A program made the position numbers and the translations under genes. From the NCBI GenBank assembly GCA_022497155.1, contig MU385723.1, positions 62,001-126,000 on the forward strand: a DNA stretch of 64,000 nucleotides, read 5' to 3'. This document shows, in pieces, positions 24,054 through 35,339 of the stretch (positions are counted from its first letter, which is position 1; each line of letters opens with the position of its first letter). A model generated the notes under the pieces. It was given only the letters and a program-made list of their open reading frames with translations. It was not told the DNA's origin and searched no databases. Source of the stretch: Whalleya microplaca. Its lineage: Eukaryota > Ascomycota > Sordariomycetes > Xylariales > Xylariaceae.

Positions 24054-25463
24054 TTATAAAGATGGCGTCGATCTACCACGTTGCTTATGGTAGTCCCAGT
24101 TCTCCGAAGAGACCTGGAACTCCACCGTCTTGTGGATATTGTTAGTGGGGGCCACGAGGGGAATATCATCGGTGCTAGGCCGTCCCCCAGTTGAATGTCC
24201 CTGCTCCTCCAGCTTGTGGCCTTTGAAGTCCCACTCAGCTTTACTGCCGCTACGCTGCGAAGCCCCATGGCTATTCCCATCCTGCGTTTTGCGCGACCCC
24301 GTCATGCTACTATACACATCAGTGGCCTTGTTTCTAATACTGCGGTATATCGGCCCTAAAGTTGGGAGAGATGTGCAGATTAGAAGAATACAGCCTTCTG
24401 CCGTACCCAAGATGTCAAGATATGGAACGGGATCTAGGAACACGTTAGTATGGGACCGGTTTTACTCCACGTGTGTGGGATTAGCTCACAGGTTGGGTCG
24501 GTCTTCAAAATGGTAAAGACCTGTCCGAAAATTGATAGCTTATAGATTGAGACGATGCAAGCTAGTACGCCCAGACCCAAAGCGATCGACACCACAATTC
24601 GTGTTTTCAATGCCATGTTCAACCGCATAATGAATGGAATCGGGTATAATGCGAAGAATATATCGAGGAAAGCCGAGTATGCAGACGTAAAATATCCCAA
24701 ATCAGCTAGAATGCTGATATCGGCGCAATGTCCCTCGATAGACCTACTACGCGTTAGTCTCCAGTACTGGGACCAAAAGCGTTGTCTTCTAGCAGACTCG
24801 TGCTTTTTGAACTTAGGAAGTAGACAGGAAAGTATAACGTACTACAAAGAAGGTCAGTTACTACGTCCAAGCAGAACTTCGAATGTGTGGGATCCCGACG
24901 CAGGACATGTTCATACGCACCTGATTCCAACCGTATTCCACCGGGCTGCATTGATGGAACCACCACACTGATGTTGCAAGAATGCAGGCTTGTGAGCTCA
25001 AAGCAAGCCCCCAAAACAGAATGGTTGTTTTGAGCCCGTAGTTGAGGATTCGTTTAAGGGTCGCGATGAAGGCGAATTTAGGCATCGAGAAGGTCCAGAT
25101 TAGGACGGAGCTGATAATGACGTTGTATCTCATGGCTTGCATTTTATTCTCCGGAGGAACGTTAGTGAAGTGTCGACCGAGCCCATAGTGGGAGCCGATG
25201 GTGACCAGGATACAGGTAGCGAGGAATACGGCGAGACAGACAACCGTGATATAGTCATCGAGGCCTAAACCGCCGGTCTCGTATCTACGATAATAGTAGG
25301 TACGACAGAATATACGAAGGCCAATAACAACTATACATATGTAGGGCTTAGCTGGCATCCAACTTCGGAAGGTATTTCTGTACATACCTGTGATGACAGC
25401 GAACATGGACCAGCATGCTCTATCGGCAAGAATGCCGTAGTCGTCTTCCTGCCATAGCACCAT
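24054..25463 (-). CDS. SAT4/rhodopsin-like integral membrane protein
   Basis: Predicted 405-aa fungal membrane protein of the SAT4 (rhodopsin domain) family, with about seven hydrophobic helices. Exons are 25463-25388, 25330-24921, 24841-24490 and 24433-24054. Splicing joins AVITVVIGLRIF, and later DPTYPVPYLDIL. Family marks are GLDDYITVV, GLGRHFTNVP, CSPVEYGWN, GHCADISILADLGYFTSAYSAFLD (shortened here) and ALYPIPFIMRL, then a hydrophilic C-terminal tail of about 90 residues. The loop between WNQ and GHC is roughly 35 residues longer than usual and strongly basic; it is open in frame, but a further intron is possible. Members are often found near secondary-metabolite genes or linked to Pth11-like receptors. 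The biochemical role of the family is mostly unknown, so no function is assigned. Confidence 0.85.
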
Positions 25464-28400
25464 TTTTGAATTACATGCGTCTCGGAGCTCAACTTCGCAG
25501 ATTTGGTCCTAGATGTAGTAGGCGCACGCGCAAGGGAATGGTGGCAGGGCACGATGCAGGTAAGGGAGATATATAGCAACTACAGATCTTTCCTGGCCCG
25601 GGGTAAGGTATGTGTGGCTGGCGATCGGATACGGGTTGATAGGATCTACGTCTTGGAAATTTGACTTCCTTATCTAGGCTGCAGAGCGTTACCCCTGGCC
25701 CCGGGGGTGACACGGGTCGAACAGGTGGATACATATGTGTCTGTCCATTCAGAACAGCTTGATATAACACCTTACCCATCGTAGAATATGCCGGTACTGA
25801 TTGGTACGTATGCATATCCTCAAGGAGCTTGCGCCTTGAAAGTGTTTAAGTCTATTCGATAATTTCCCACCTAGACCGATTTTAATGTTCAGGGCATCTG
25901 ACTTATCTTCTTCACTGAATGAAAATCTAACGAAGGAAGTAGCCCTGATTCCCACTTGTTTTCCAATGACTATGAGCTCGTTAGTTATCGGTTCTGTTTA
26001 CGGATTAGGTCATGGTAAAAATACATATGTAATGCCAGGAACCAGAACTTAGCTGCATTTCCTTTGTATCATAGCGGTTAGATATGATATTTCTTTGCAT
26101 TGTACGGTTCTGTCTGCTTGACCCTGGACTACAATGGATCGCTCGGCGCTAAGTCCACCTAAGGAGTTAAGTACTGGCACAAAGGGGAAAGGGGAAACTA
26201 CTCTCTGCTACTCATAGGAGAATGGCGAAAATGGGAAAGATAGAAACTACAATTGATATTTAATCCAACTGGATTCCTGTGAAGTAAACTAGTAGATTAT
26301 GATCTGACAGTCTGATACATACATTTGAATATAATGTCACTAAAGCCTTGCTCAAAGCTGTGCACAGACAGGTTGGGAACATCGAGATCTGGAGAAAGTA
26401 AAGGAAGCTTGTAGAGATTTATCGGGGCTTCTTGTTTATAGAACCGTAATCTTGAGACTCTACACAACAGGTAAGGATTAATTGTCTCGTGACTACTGTT
26501 CGATTCTAAAATGCATACGCTGAGAAATGCTCTAATGTTGTTATGAGGGACCCTTCTGGCTTTGTATTATTTCTTAAGGTTACTTAAGTGACTAACCGTG
26601 CATTGCATCTCCATAGGAATACCCAGGCATAAGCCGATCTTTTTCAGATATTTGATGCTTCTGTCGCATATTTACACTAGCACACTTGGTAGGAAGGAAT
26701 GCGGTTTCATCGTTTTCTGGAGGACCATTGCCATTTTCCCTCCTGGTCCATTAGACGTGATTGAAGGGTCTAGTTACAAGAACGGCAAAATTTGCGCCAT
26801 TATGATCTCCAATCGTGAAATCGTTCAAAGGATTCACATGCTTGCTAGGAGATATCCTCGCAAACATGGCTCTGGGTATGCTATGTACGAGGATAAAGTA
26901 CATAAAGATTAGATCCACCGGAGTGGACTCCTCGTATGACCGAAGGTCACGGACCCGGAATTTAAAGTACAGGCCGAACATGCTATAAAGTTACGGATCT
27001 CAAATATACAGCCAGAACTTCGAAAGTGGAAACTGGATACATAAAGATGGCAAAAAGCACCCGAGAAGCCCGATTAATCGAAGCAATAACTGTTGACATC
27101 GACTATCTAAGGTAATTCCTAAGTTATAGGAGAACTTTTGGACGTGTTTCTCAATATGTCCTCATGGTGTTGGCTATGACCTTGTAACACGACAAGGGAG
27201 TTGCCGTAATTCCAAATCCCATATTTAAAAAGACTTTAATTTATTTATTGGAGCCTTTGGACACCATCTTGACTAGTAAAACCAGACAACAACTTATAGT
27301 TTGTATTATTTGCAATAGTAATACTTGCGCGTTGCCCTGTATTATATATTTTAACCATGGCTTAATCCATATATGTGTGTCAAGCGGCCTTAGCTTCTGG
27401 TTCCACACTCATTATCTATGGCATTAAAATTCACACAGCTACTAACATCCTGTATCATGTAATGGTTATAATCAATGCAGCCGCTTGCGGTACTTCATCA
27501 GAATTCGGGGGGTTTTTTTTCCCCGGGAACAATATGACAGGGCTTATAGCGCCTCTCAGTTATGTAACGTTCTGCTTCTTTCTCTAGGACACTTGAAATA
27601 GCCAGATTGACATTTAGACTGATTCTCCAAGATTCCATCGATTCTTTAAGATATCTATATTTCGTCACGCATAGTATCATTTGGATATTGCCACAGCTAG
27701 GTAGCTATAGTAATACGTGGAAGGAAATCTGTCATTGTTGTTGGTTAGATAAAAGACGAAGGATGGCAGCAGTTTGAGCATCTAAGCATTTTGCTGTACA
27801 TCCAAGACCACGCGGCGCATAGCTCACTGTCACACGGTGATTAACAGCCCTTGTTACGCTCACGGAAATAGAGTATTAGGGGACGATTGTCAAACTAAAC
27901 TTCGTAAATAAGATACATAATCTACGCCATATCTGAATTCATCTACTTCAATCCTGTGGTGCCTGTGCCGACATCTAAATATGTTTTCCGCGTTCGATTT
28001 CATCTCTGCCCGAGCTAACGACTGATTAAATCTTCTTAAGGATTCCTTTCGTTCTAGAAAGAATCCATGTTATCGAAGGGTAATTCCAGCCTGGCCATTG
28101 GTGTTATATCAAGGGGTTATAGCATTATAGTGTGTAACGATCTCATCAAGATTATAAAACATATGCTATACTTGTCTCCCTCCTAAATACTTTAGATAAA
28201 AAGAAGAAAGGAAAAAAGAAAAAGAGATCTTTCGTTGATCAATAGCAATATACTATTTTTCTTACGCTAGCGACTAATTGCCTAGCCTAGACTATTGAAT
28301 ATAACATGTATTGTGGACATACACAATCATAGATGACACCATTTTCAGAATAAACTGAGATACCCTAACGAGTATAGTTCGGTCCTCATAACCAATACGT

Positions 28401-28509
28401 ACTAGAAGATGAGTGTGAGGCCAAGCTAAGAATAACCCGGGACAAGACAGGCCTCCATATGCTCTCACTTCATGGATTTCCAGGATGGCGGAACTATAGA
28501 ATCTATGGA
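25464..28509. other. AT-rich intergenic region
   Basis: Three kilobases with no supported gene. Frames are short and without domains. Poly-purine and poly-T tracts occur near 27510 and 28190-28230. I found no terminal repeats or transposase remnants that I could defend. Confidence 0.5.
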
Positions 28510-30359
28510 TTATGATGCTCGCTTGACGCAAAAAGGATTCGGCGTGAAAATACCATACGGATCCGCAGCTTTCCGAATTTGTTGAAGTTTCTCATACTTG
28601 GCTTGGTCTTCGTAATAACAGTTCCAAACAGCATCAAGATTCCAGTCACCGTACGAGCCCCACAACACACGACGGTCCTCTTTTGAAAAGACGCCCTTAG
28701 GCCCAATTGCCTCTTCGTCGTTGACTTTCTGCCAGTCTTCGGCACGAGCCTTGGTCTCGTCTGTGTGGAAACAGTCCATAGTACAGCCGATGCTGGTGTC
28801 GCGCCAGCTATAAGAGGTGCCATTACCTGCATTCCGAGTAAACATCGAATTCTTACCTCCAAAACACTGCAGTTGCGCCGAAAGCCAGCAGCGGTTGTGC
28901 TCGGGGTTGATGATAGCATCCATACGGTTAACCACCCAGTCGGCCCACTTGTCTTTGGCGAGAGTGCGTGACCTCGTCGTGTACGTGCGTTTGACGTAGG
29001 GATGCTCGAACTCCCTTACATTACGGAATATCCAGTCGCTCGTAAGCTGCGACATAGGTTTCTCCTCGACGTCATTGTCGCCGAGGATACAGTCTGAACC
29101 TTCTTTGATCCGGTCAAACCAAGACATGTCGCAGACATCACCGCTTTCAAACGGGACCCATTGTGCATATACGATGATAGTCCGCGGCCAGAGGATCAAC
29201 CCATTCTTCCCATAAAGCTCCGGGTGTTCTCGTGCCATCACCTCGTCTAGTCCGGGCCACAGATCCAACAGAGGAAATGCTGAGCTGAGCACACTAATGC
29301 ACAAGTCGTAATTACGCGGGAAGTTGTCATCGTCCGACATTTCAACGAGGATGTCCACGATCCGCTTGAGCTTCTTAGTGTCATAGAAGTACAGAGCTTT
29401 CATACCCCTAGACCCGTTGTAGTCTTGATTGCGATGCAATTGAATAGTGAAGTGAGTGAGAACACCGAGATTTCCAGGACTTCCACCTAGAACAGCCCAA
29501 AAAAGATCAGGATCGGTGGCTTTGGTGACCTCCTTAAATTTTCCATCTGTATCCACAATCTCGAGGGATAAAACATGGTCTCCAAATAGTCCAAAGCTAC
29601 GAGCTAATTGACCATAGCCTAGTAGTTTTTGCTTAGTAATCAACTTAGATAAGAAGATGATTTATGAGTAAATCCAAGGATATGGATTATACCCTAATCG
29701 AGAAGTTGTAGAGATCTACTACAAAACCGACGTAGGCTTAGATTAGGAAAGGGTCTCTCACCTCCGGTCTGTACATGCCCACCAACATGAACTTCTGTAC
29801 ACTGGCCATGAGGTACGAATAATTTGTTCTCAGCGAGCCAAGCATTGAATTCTCCCAGGCTCCAACTGACACTGGTACGAGCATATGCTTTGCCATCTTT
29901 TTGAAAGATGGCTCGATCGTCTGGACCCCTAAAAGAGTTTTCTAGGTCTAACTGAATGTTAGGAGTACTAGTAGAAGAGGCGCCACTATATTGGTGACCG
30001 CCAGCTATACATTATTCGTGGTTAACATACACCCGTTTTACACAATCTAGGTGGCTCAAGTCGTATGTCGGAAAGTTCAACTTTAGAAGCATCTCAAATA
30101 AGACAGACGCTCCTAAGACAAGGGGAAAGAGAGAAAGGACAATTTGATACATACTCCTGATCGCAACCGCGATATTTCTCTCTTTAGCATATCTTAAGGT
30201 AAGAACAATGTCGTCCTTGGTCTTAGGCTGAACAATGAGCCCCGGGTTGAGATCGCGCTCTGAACCGTATGTGGACGTGGCATATTGATATTTCACATCA
30301 TCGAAAGTTTTATTACCTGGCACAAACTGATTGCCGCTGATTCCTTCAATGTTAGCCAT
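28510..30359 (-). CDS. Berberine-bridge-type FAD-linked oxidoreductase
   Basis: Predicted 518-aa flavin oxidase of the BBE-like/VAO superfamily, oxidising alcohols, amines or C-H bonds with O2. Exons are 30359-30155, 30004-29762 and 29618-28510; the introns are 150 and 143 nt, long for this window. The FAD domain shows LIVQPKTKDDIVLTLRYAKE and then TGGHQYSG with His72. PHGQCTEVHVGGHVQTGGYG follows with Cys137. His and Cys at these places are the two residues that link the flavin covalently in bicovalent members. The C-terminal BBE motif is visible (DAVWNCYYEDQAKYEKLQQIRKAADP region, NPFCV). There is no signal peptide at MANIEGISGNQF, although many bicovalent relatives are secreted; a missed 5' exon cannot be excluded, but a TATA box lies 61 bp upstream. 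It is likely a tailoring oxidase of the accessory block. Confidence 0.92.
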
Positions 30360-30419
30360 AATTTACAGAAATTTTAATCGTTAAGATGTTCTGTTGGGGA
30401 GACTAGCAACAGCCCCAGA

Positions 30420-30426
30420 TTTTATA
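30420..30426 (-). promoter_or_regulatory. TATA box of the BBE-type oxidase gene
   Basis: TATAAAA on the minus strand lies 61 bp before the ATG at 30359. Distance and consensus fit a core promoter and argue against an additional upstream coding exon. Confidence 0.55.
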
Positions 30427-30693
30427 TCACGGCGTCTTATTTTCAAGCATTGAAGCTAAGAGACCGGTGAGCATCAACATAACCTTATGATCAGCTCAGC
30501 CATCTCACCGTATCGTAGATGCATGCAGAATGGCTGACTATCGTAATTTCTTGCTTATGTCCAATAGCATTTATCGATAGACAATGCATGTGTGCTTACT
30601 CGTATCATCCCCCACTTAGGTGGCAGTCATTTGATCACACAGTGATGTCGTGTCACGATAATAGGAGTATTAGTTACAGTGCCTTAAGCCTAT

Positions 30694-30724
30694 GGATCTC
30701 GGAGCAAAAATTGCTCCGAGATCC
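30694..30724. repeat. Perfect 14-bp inverted repeat with 3-nt loop
   Basis: The arms GGATCTCGGAGCAA and TTGCTCCGAGATCC are separated by AAA. Imperfect outer arms (CCTTAAGC on the left, GCTTAAAAGG on the right) extend the symmetry. The arms are GC-rich in an AT-rich setting. It could fold as a hairpin in RNA or be the core of a small inverted-repeat element. Confidence 0.85.
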
Positions 30725-32496
30725 CCGTTGCTTAAAAGGGATCTTCTAAGCTGTTAGGAATCCTTTAGATCTTAGACCTTGACACAATTCTACTTAGTCA
30801 ACTAGAGTGATCACGGCAGCACCTAAATAATCATTTCACATACTGTAACTGTGATATGTCGAAACTGAACTGTCAGATTCTTTAAGGTCTATCTAACATG
30901 CCATGCACTCTTTGGTTCAGCTTCCAGCTTCTGATACTTAAACAGCTATTATGTGGATCAATACGTGCGCCTGAAGGCTATTGATCACAAAGAAAAGCGC
31001 ATATAGGGGCAGCCTATAGTTAGATCGTCATAGCCACACTATGTAGCAATGACGACTCATATATCGTCGATTGGATTTCGGCCAACTATGGTGCCTGTCG
31101 TTAACCATGCATGGGTCTAGAGCCCCTAGGCATTAGTAAATCATCCACACCCCATAGTTAGATCGGATCCAGAACTGCTGTCAAACTTCGATATGACAGC
31201 TAGATATCAGATTTAACTGTCTAGCTCGTAGTTCTGTATGGAAACCCGTTATTGTACAAGTGCATTATGATATATGTCTTTGTCTTCATTTGGGTTTTCT
31301 CTTTTCGATAATCCAACATTTGTGACCTTAACCTAGTTTTCGAGACCGATTAAGTTTGGGATAGTCATGCACTGCAAGACAAGAAAAGGTTTGCTGCATG
31401 ACCCCTAAGCTTAAAGATTTAAGAAACCATCGAGTGTGGTTTAAATGAATGATACTAGTCTCTACAATTTGATTATATGAACCTTATTACCTGATTTGAT
31501 GTTCTTGACTTCTGTCTCTGCTTAGCTTGTAGTAGCCAAGAAGGTTGAAGTTGGACAGGTGCCACTTCGTGCATCTAACGGATCTTGGGAGTTAAAAACT
31601 CAAATTGCATACACACATCCTGCGACGTTAATTATTCAGGGATGTTTTATGAGACGAACATAACGCTGACATGAGATATGACTAAGATGTATGAGTCAAT
31701 GCCCAATAGTGGAAATGCTGACAGAATTAGACAGATACAGCTGTGGGATGCCAGCCCTAACCAATGAAATCTGTGTTAAATCTTCTATAATGCACTGGCT
31801 GTATAGCTTATCATTTTGCGCTGCCACTCTCGGCTCTCTGTAATACGAGATCTTGATAAGTCGAACTGTTTTCTCGGTGTTGCCTCTAAGTGTAACACCA
31901 TCCCTTTCTTTGGCTCAAAGACACATTTGACGACGATTAGATAATTTATACCTATTAAGATACACCCTATAGGAATGAGGGTGATACGGGCCTAAGCATC
32001 GCCGCCGCCTATACGTATCTATGTAAGGAGCCCTGCCACCTTCCTATAGCCTCACCTTGCACTACACTACCTAAGGGAGTCACTGTGCTCCTCATTACTT
32101 TGTCTCATATTGACACCTTGTTTATATGTATATAGTGTCCCGACCCTCTCCTTATTTTAGCTATAAAGTTGCCTCTACCGACCTAGAAGAATTAAACAGG
32201 AAGTAGACTGGTCAAGGAACACCGCTTACTAGCGATAGTCAATAACCTCTGCCGATTTCGAAGCTTATGTAGATAAAACTGTTACGTGAAAAGCCTGATG
32301 CCCATTATCATGTCCCTTAAGTGATTTTTCGGTATATTACTATTATGTATGAATGTATCGTGTTGCCCTTGTTGCAGTTTGATTATTAGCCATATCAGCA
32401 ATAACTATGCTATGCGGTTACCTCAGGGCTACAAAGAGCAAGCCGTCTTTCCATCACAGCCATAATCTTGATCGCTGTTTTGGCGCTAGTATTGAC

Positions 32497-33631
32497 TTAT
32501 CTCATTCTCTCCGCCTCTCCGTCATCTGGAATTCTGTTATTGAAAGGTTCTTGGATGACCCCCTTCTTTTTCGCCTTCTGAATGGCTTTGACAAATATAT
32601 GACCCATCTTCTCATAGCCTTGTACAGTTGGATGTGAGCCATCGGGCCCGATGTCATTGGTCTTGGGAACGTCAGAACCGCCATTGCTCGGATGCATCTC
32701 AGCTAAGACCACAGGCTTATTATCCGCTTCAAAGCCCTTCATGATATCGCGATACTGTCGGTTCATATCCAGTACAGTTGGCTCCAGTTTTCCGCCTCCG
32801 ACTGTGTTCGTGAGCATTGTGCTTAAGATTACCACCGACCGGTTTGAAGCTGTCAATAAGTAATCAATCATGGCCTCCATCTGTTCGCCCACTTTATCGA
32901 CGTCTTTGTTTTGTAAAAGGTTATTCGTTCCTAGATGGATGACGAACACATTGGGTTGCATCTTAGGTACTGCTTTCTTCGCATCTTCGTGCATAGCTTT
33001 GATTAACTTTCCCCCGTACGCCTCAACATCGTTATCAACGAAATCACCTAGCCGTACCAAGCCTACCATGTTGACGGTGAACCCTAGCTTTACCAGTTCG
33101 TCACGCATTGGTTTGCGAAGGCCTAAGTAGCCAGGTGAGGTTTCGCCTTTTATGATCGAGGCACCAATCGCCATAATCCTGAGTGGGGCATCGTTTGGGT
33201 TCGCTGAAGATAGTGTAGCTGAAGATGTAGCTGTAGATGTGGGTGTCACCTTTGACATTGAAGATATCGTTGTTGCTGAGAGAAGGCTGGTAGAAAATAC
33301 GTCTGTTCCTTGCAAAACGCTCGATGTCGTTGGTGAACCCCCGTCCATCCCAGCTAATTGACTGCCGGAACTGACATTATTCACTGAGTTCCCTGTATGG
33401 ATTTTGCCTGTAGCAGCGAGAACTAGTTGCCAATTATGTTAGCAGTTTCAACTTCAGTTACCGATTGTCTATTCTACTAAGATAGGACGGCCTGTCACTG
33501 TCGATTCACTTACCGATCACTACGACTATCGCAGAAAGGGATGCGATCGAAGCTGCTATCACTCTCTTACTGCGCAGAAACTGCAGCCGTGACTTCCAGG
33601 ATCCCACGGCTTTCTCCAGACTAGCCGACAT
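32497..33631 (-). CDS. Membrane-anchored SGNH/GDSL hydrolase
   Basis: Predicted 347-aa esterase or lipase-like hydrolase. Exons are 33631-33514 and 33422-32497, with a 91-nt intron. A short basic N-terminus is followed by one hydrophobic helix (about 23-44, VIAASIASLSAIVVVIVLAA), giving a type II signal-anchor with the enzyme outside or in the lumen. A Ser/Thr-rich linker (about 50-115) leads to the SGNH domain: block I IMAIGASI with nucleophile Ser128, a block III-like HLGTNNL, and block V DGSHPT with Asp300 and His303. Start choice: a TATA box at 33833-33838 lies only 25 bp before the upstream in-frame ATG (33808), so 33631 is more likely. The linker suggests O-glycosylation. Possible substrates are acetylated polysaccharides or ester metabolites; none can be fixed from sequence. 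It sits in the accessory block. Confidence 0.88.
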
Positions 33632-33832
33632 GCTGTCGGTTGTATGCTGCAACCCCTTCAGAAGTTCGGAAGGAAGGAGAATGTGGAGAAGAGAGGCAAT
33701 CCTGTTGAAAGATGTATCGGCAGTCTGAAGTGAGATTTTAACCCCAGAATGATCGTCAATATCATTCCAGTGATAACATATGCCAAGGCTGTTAGATCGG
33801 GTGCACAATTAAGTTGGTACCTTGTCCCCTGA

Positions 33833-33838
33833 TTTATA
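33833..33838 (-). promoter_or_regulatory. TATA box of the SGNH hydrolase gene
   Basis: TATAAA on the minus strand lies about 200 bp upstream of the chosen ATG (33631). It is too close to the ATG at 33808 for that to be used, which supports the shorter N-terminus. Confidence 0.45.
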
Positions 33839-35255
33839 CCTTATTTTACAGTTTATTACCAATGAGGTGAAAGCTTGAGCGCCAACATTATCCGTGTGCC
33901 CCCCTCCAAACCTGCTTATCCTGCGACTCAACGGATACCGGCACGAACCTTGCATAAGACTTGGCACAACCAACGAGACAAACAGTTGATAGAAAAGAGC
34001 TAATATAAGGTTAATTATAAATAGGTGAATATCATCACGGCCTACCTGGTCCTAACATACTCCAGTCGGCGCCATCTGAGCTGTTGTCAGACTCGTCCAT
34101 TTTGCTTTCTTTTTCCCCCTTTCCCTCTTTTGCCTAGTCCTTAGTGTACATATTTCTTCGGGTATGTTCTTTTTGATTTTTTTTTTAAATTGCTCCGTGC
34201 GTTGACATCTTTTCATTTTTACAGCTAGACTTGATTAAGTCCTTGTGTGACGATGCATTGCCAAACATCTAATCAGAGCAGCTGTCAGATTTTTCAAACG
34301 AGGATTGCAGGTTATTGGCTTCTGCTTGCTTGCATGCCCCTCAAGCCTAGACGTGCGCTTCGATCTCCTCTTCGTTGAGCCTGGGAAGATCTCGTAGGCA
34401 GTGATCAAGCTCCCGGGACGCTATTGTGATGGCTTCAAACTGCTAGGGCAGATAGGGTTTGGGATTTGCCTTATCCTGCGCTTTGACGTCCGCCACTGCC
34501 ACCGCCGACTATTACGTATTGCAAGCTTGCCTATCGTTCCAGTGAAGCTGCTCGAGACTTCTCTTATCATACTGAAAAATTCTACTTTATCATGTGGACC
34601 TTGGGACCTCTGAGCTGCATTTAGGTTCTCGAGGCTCCCAATATGAGTATCCCGGATTCTGCAGGATTGCTTCATGCTTCGTAGGACGTATATATAAGTT
34701 GTATTGAATTATTTCAATCTAGGTACTGGATCTTGAGGACGGTTAAACTATATATAGATAAACGATATGAGTCGTCCCAGCCACCTCACTTTAACAGATA
34801 GTTAGTACAAAATTTAACATGTATACTCTAGCTAGTGTTCTAGAGTTTTGACTGTGCTTTATCTACCTAGGTAGGCATGTGTGAAGAATTTCGTAACCCC
34901 TCCTTATTATCCCACACTCTTAGTCTGTTGTAGGTCATGTAGGGAATTGACGTCATGAAGATGAGTGTGGAAGCTCTCTCCAGAAGCGTTTCAGATATTA
35001 GCTCCTCTTGACGGTGGAAGTGGAGTGGATAAGCTTTGAGATTATAAATTGATTTCGCCCTTAAATAGCTTTAAAATAGAGAAATTCTCGATAAGGCTGC
35101 GTTTCCTACCATCGAAGTCAACCAAGAAACAATGCAAGTTAATCTAGAAAAATACTCTTTCGCAGTGATGTTTACACTTTCTAGTTTCTGGCTTTCGGAG
35201 CTTGGAAGTTATTAATCATAATCAGACCTGGGGTCGACACAGAACTGATGATATT

Positions 35256-35279
35256 AACAACAACAACAACAACAACAAC
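35256..35279. repeat. (AAC)8 microsatellite
   Basis: Perfect AAC trinucleotide repeat in non-coding DNA just downstream of the monooxygenase pseudogene. Confidence 0.9.
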
Positions 35280-35339
35280 CATATTGTTATTATCAACGAG
35301 TATGACCACTACATGTTTGAATAGATACGTGATCATATG

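Larger units (their letters stand above)
30360..32496. other. AT-rich intergenic region with a strong hairpin
   Basis: 2.1 kb without a supported gene. The first 70 bases are the BBE promoter. The notable element is the perfect inverted repeat at 30694-30724. A slightly GC-richer patch around 31990-32100 shows no coding signal. Confidence 0.55.
33632..35339. other. Intergenic region
   Basis: Promoter of the SGNH gene, then 1.5 kb without a supported gene. It contains a CTACCTAGGTAG palindrome at 34863-34874 and an AAC trinucleotide run at 35256-35279. Frames at 34401-34675 have no domain. Confidence 0.5.
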
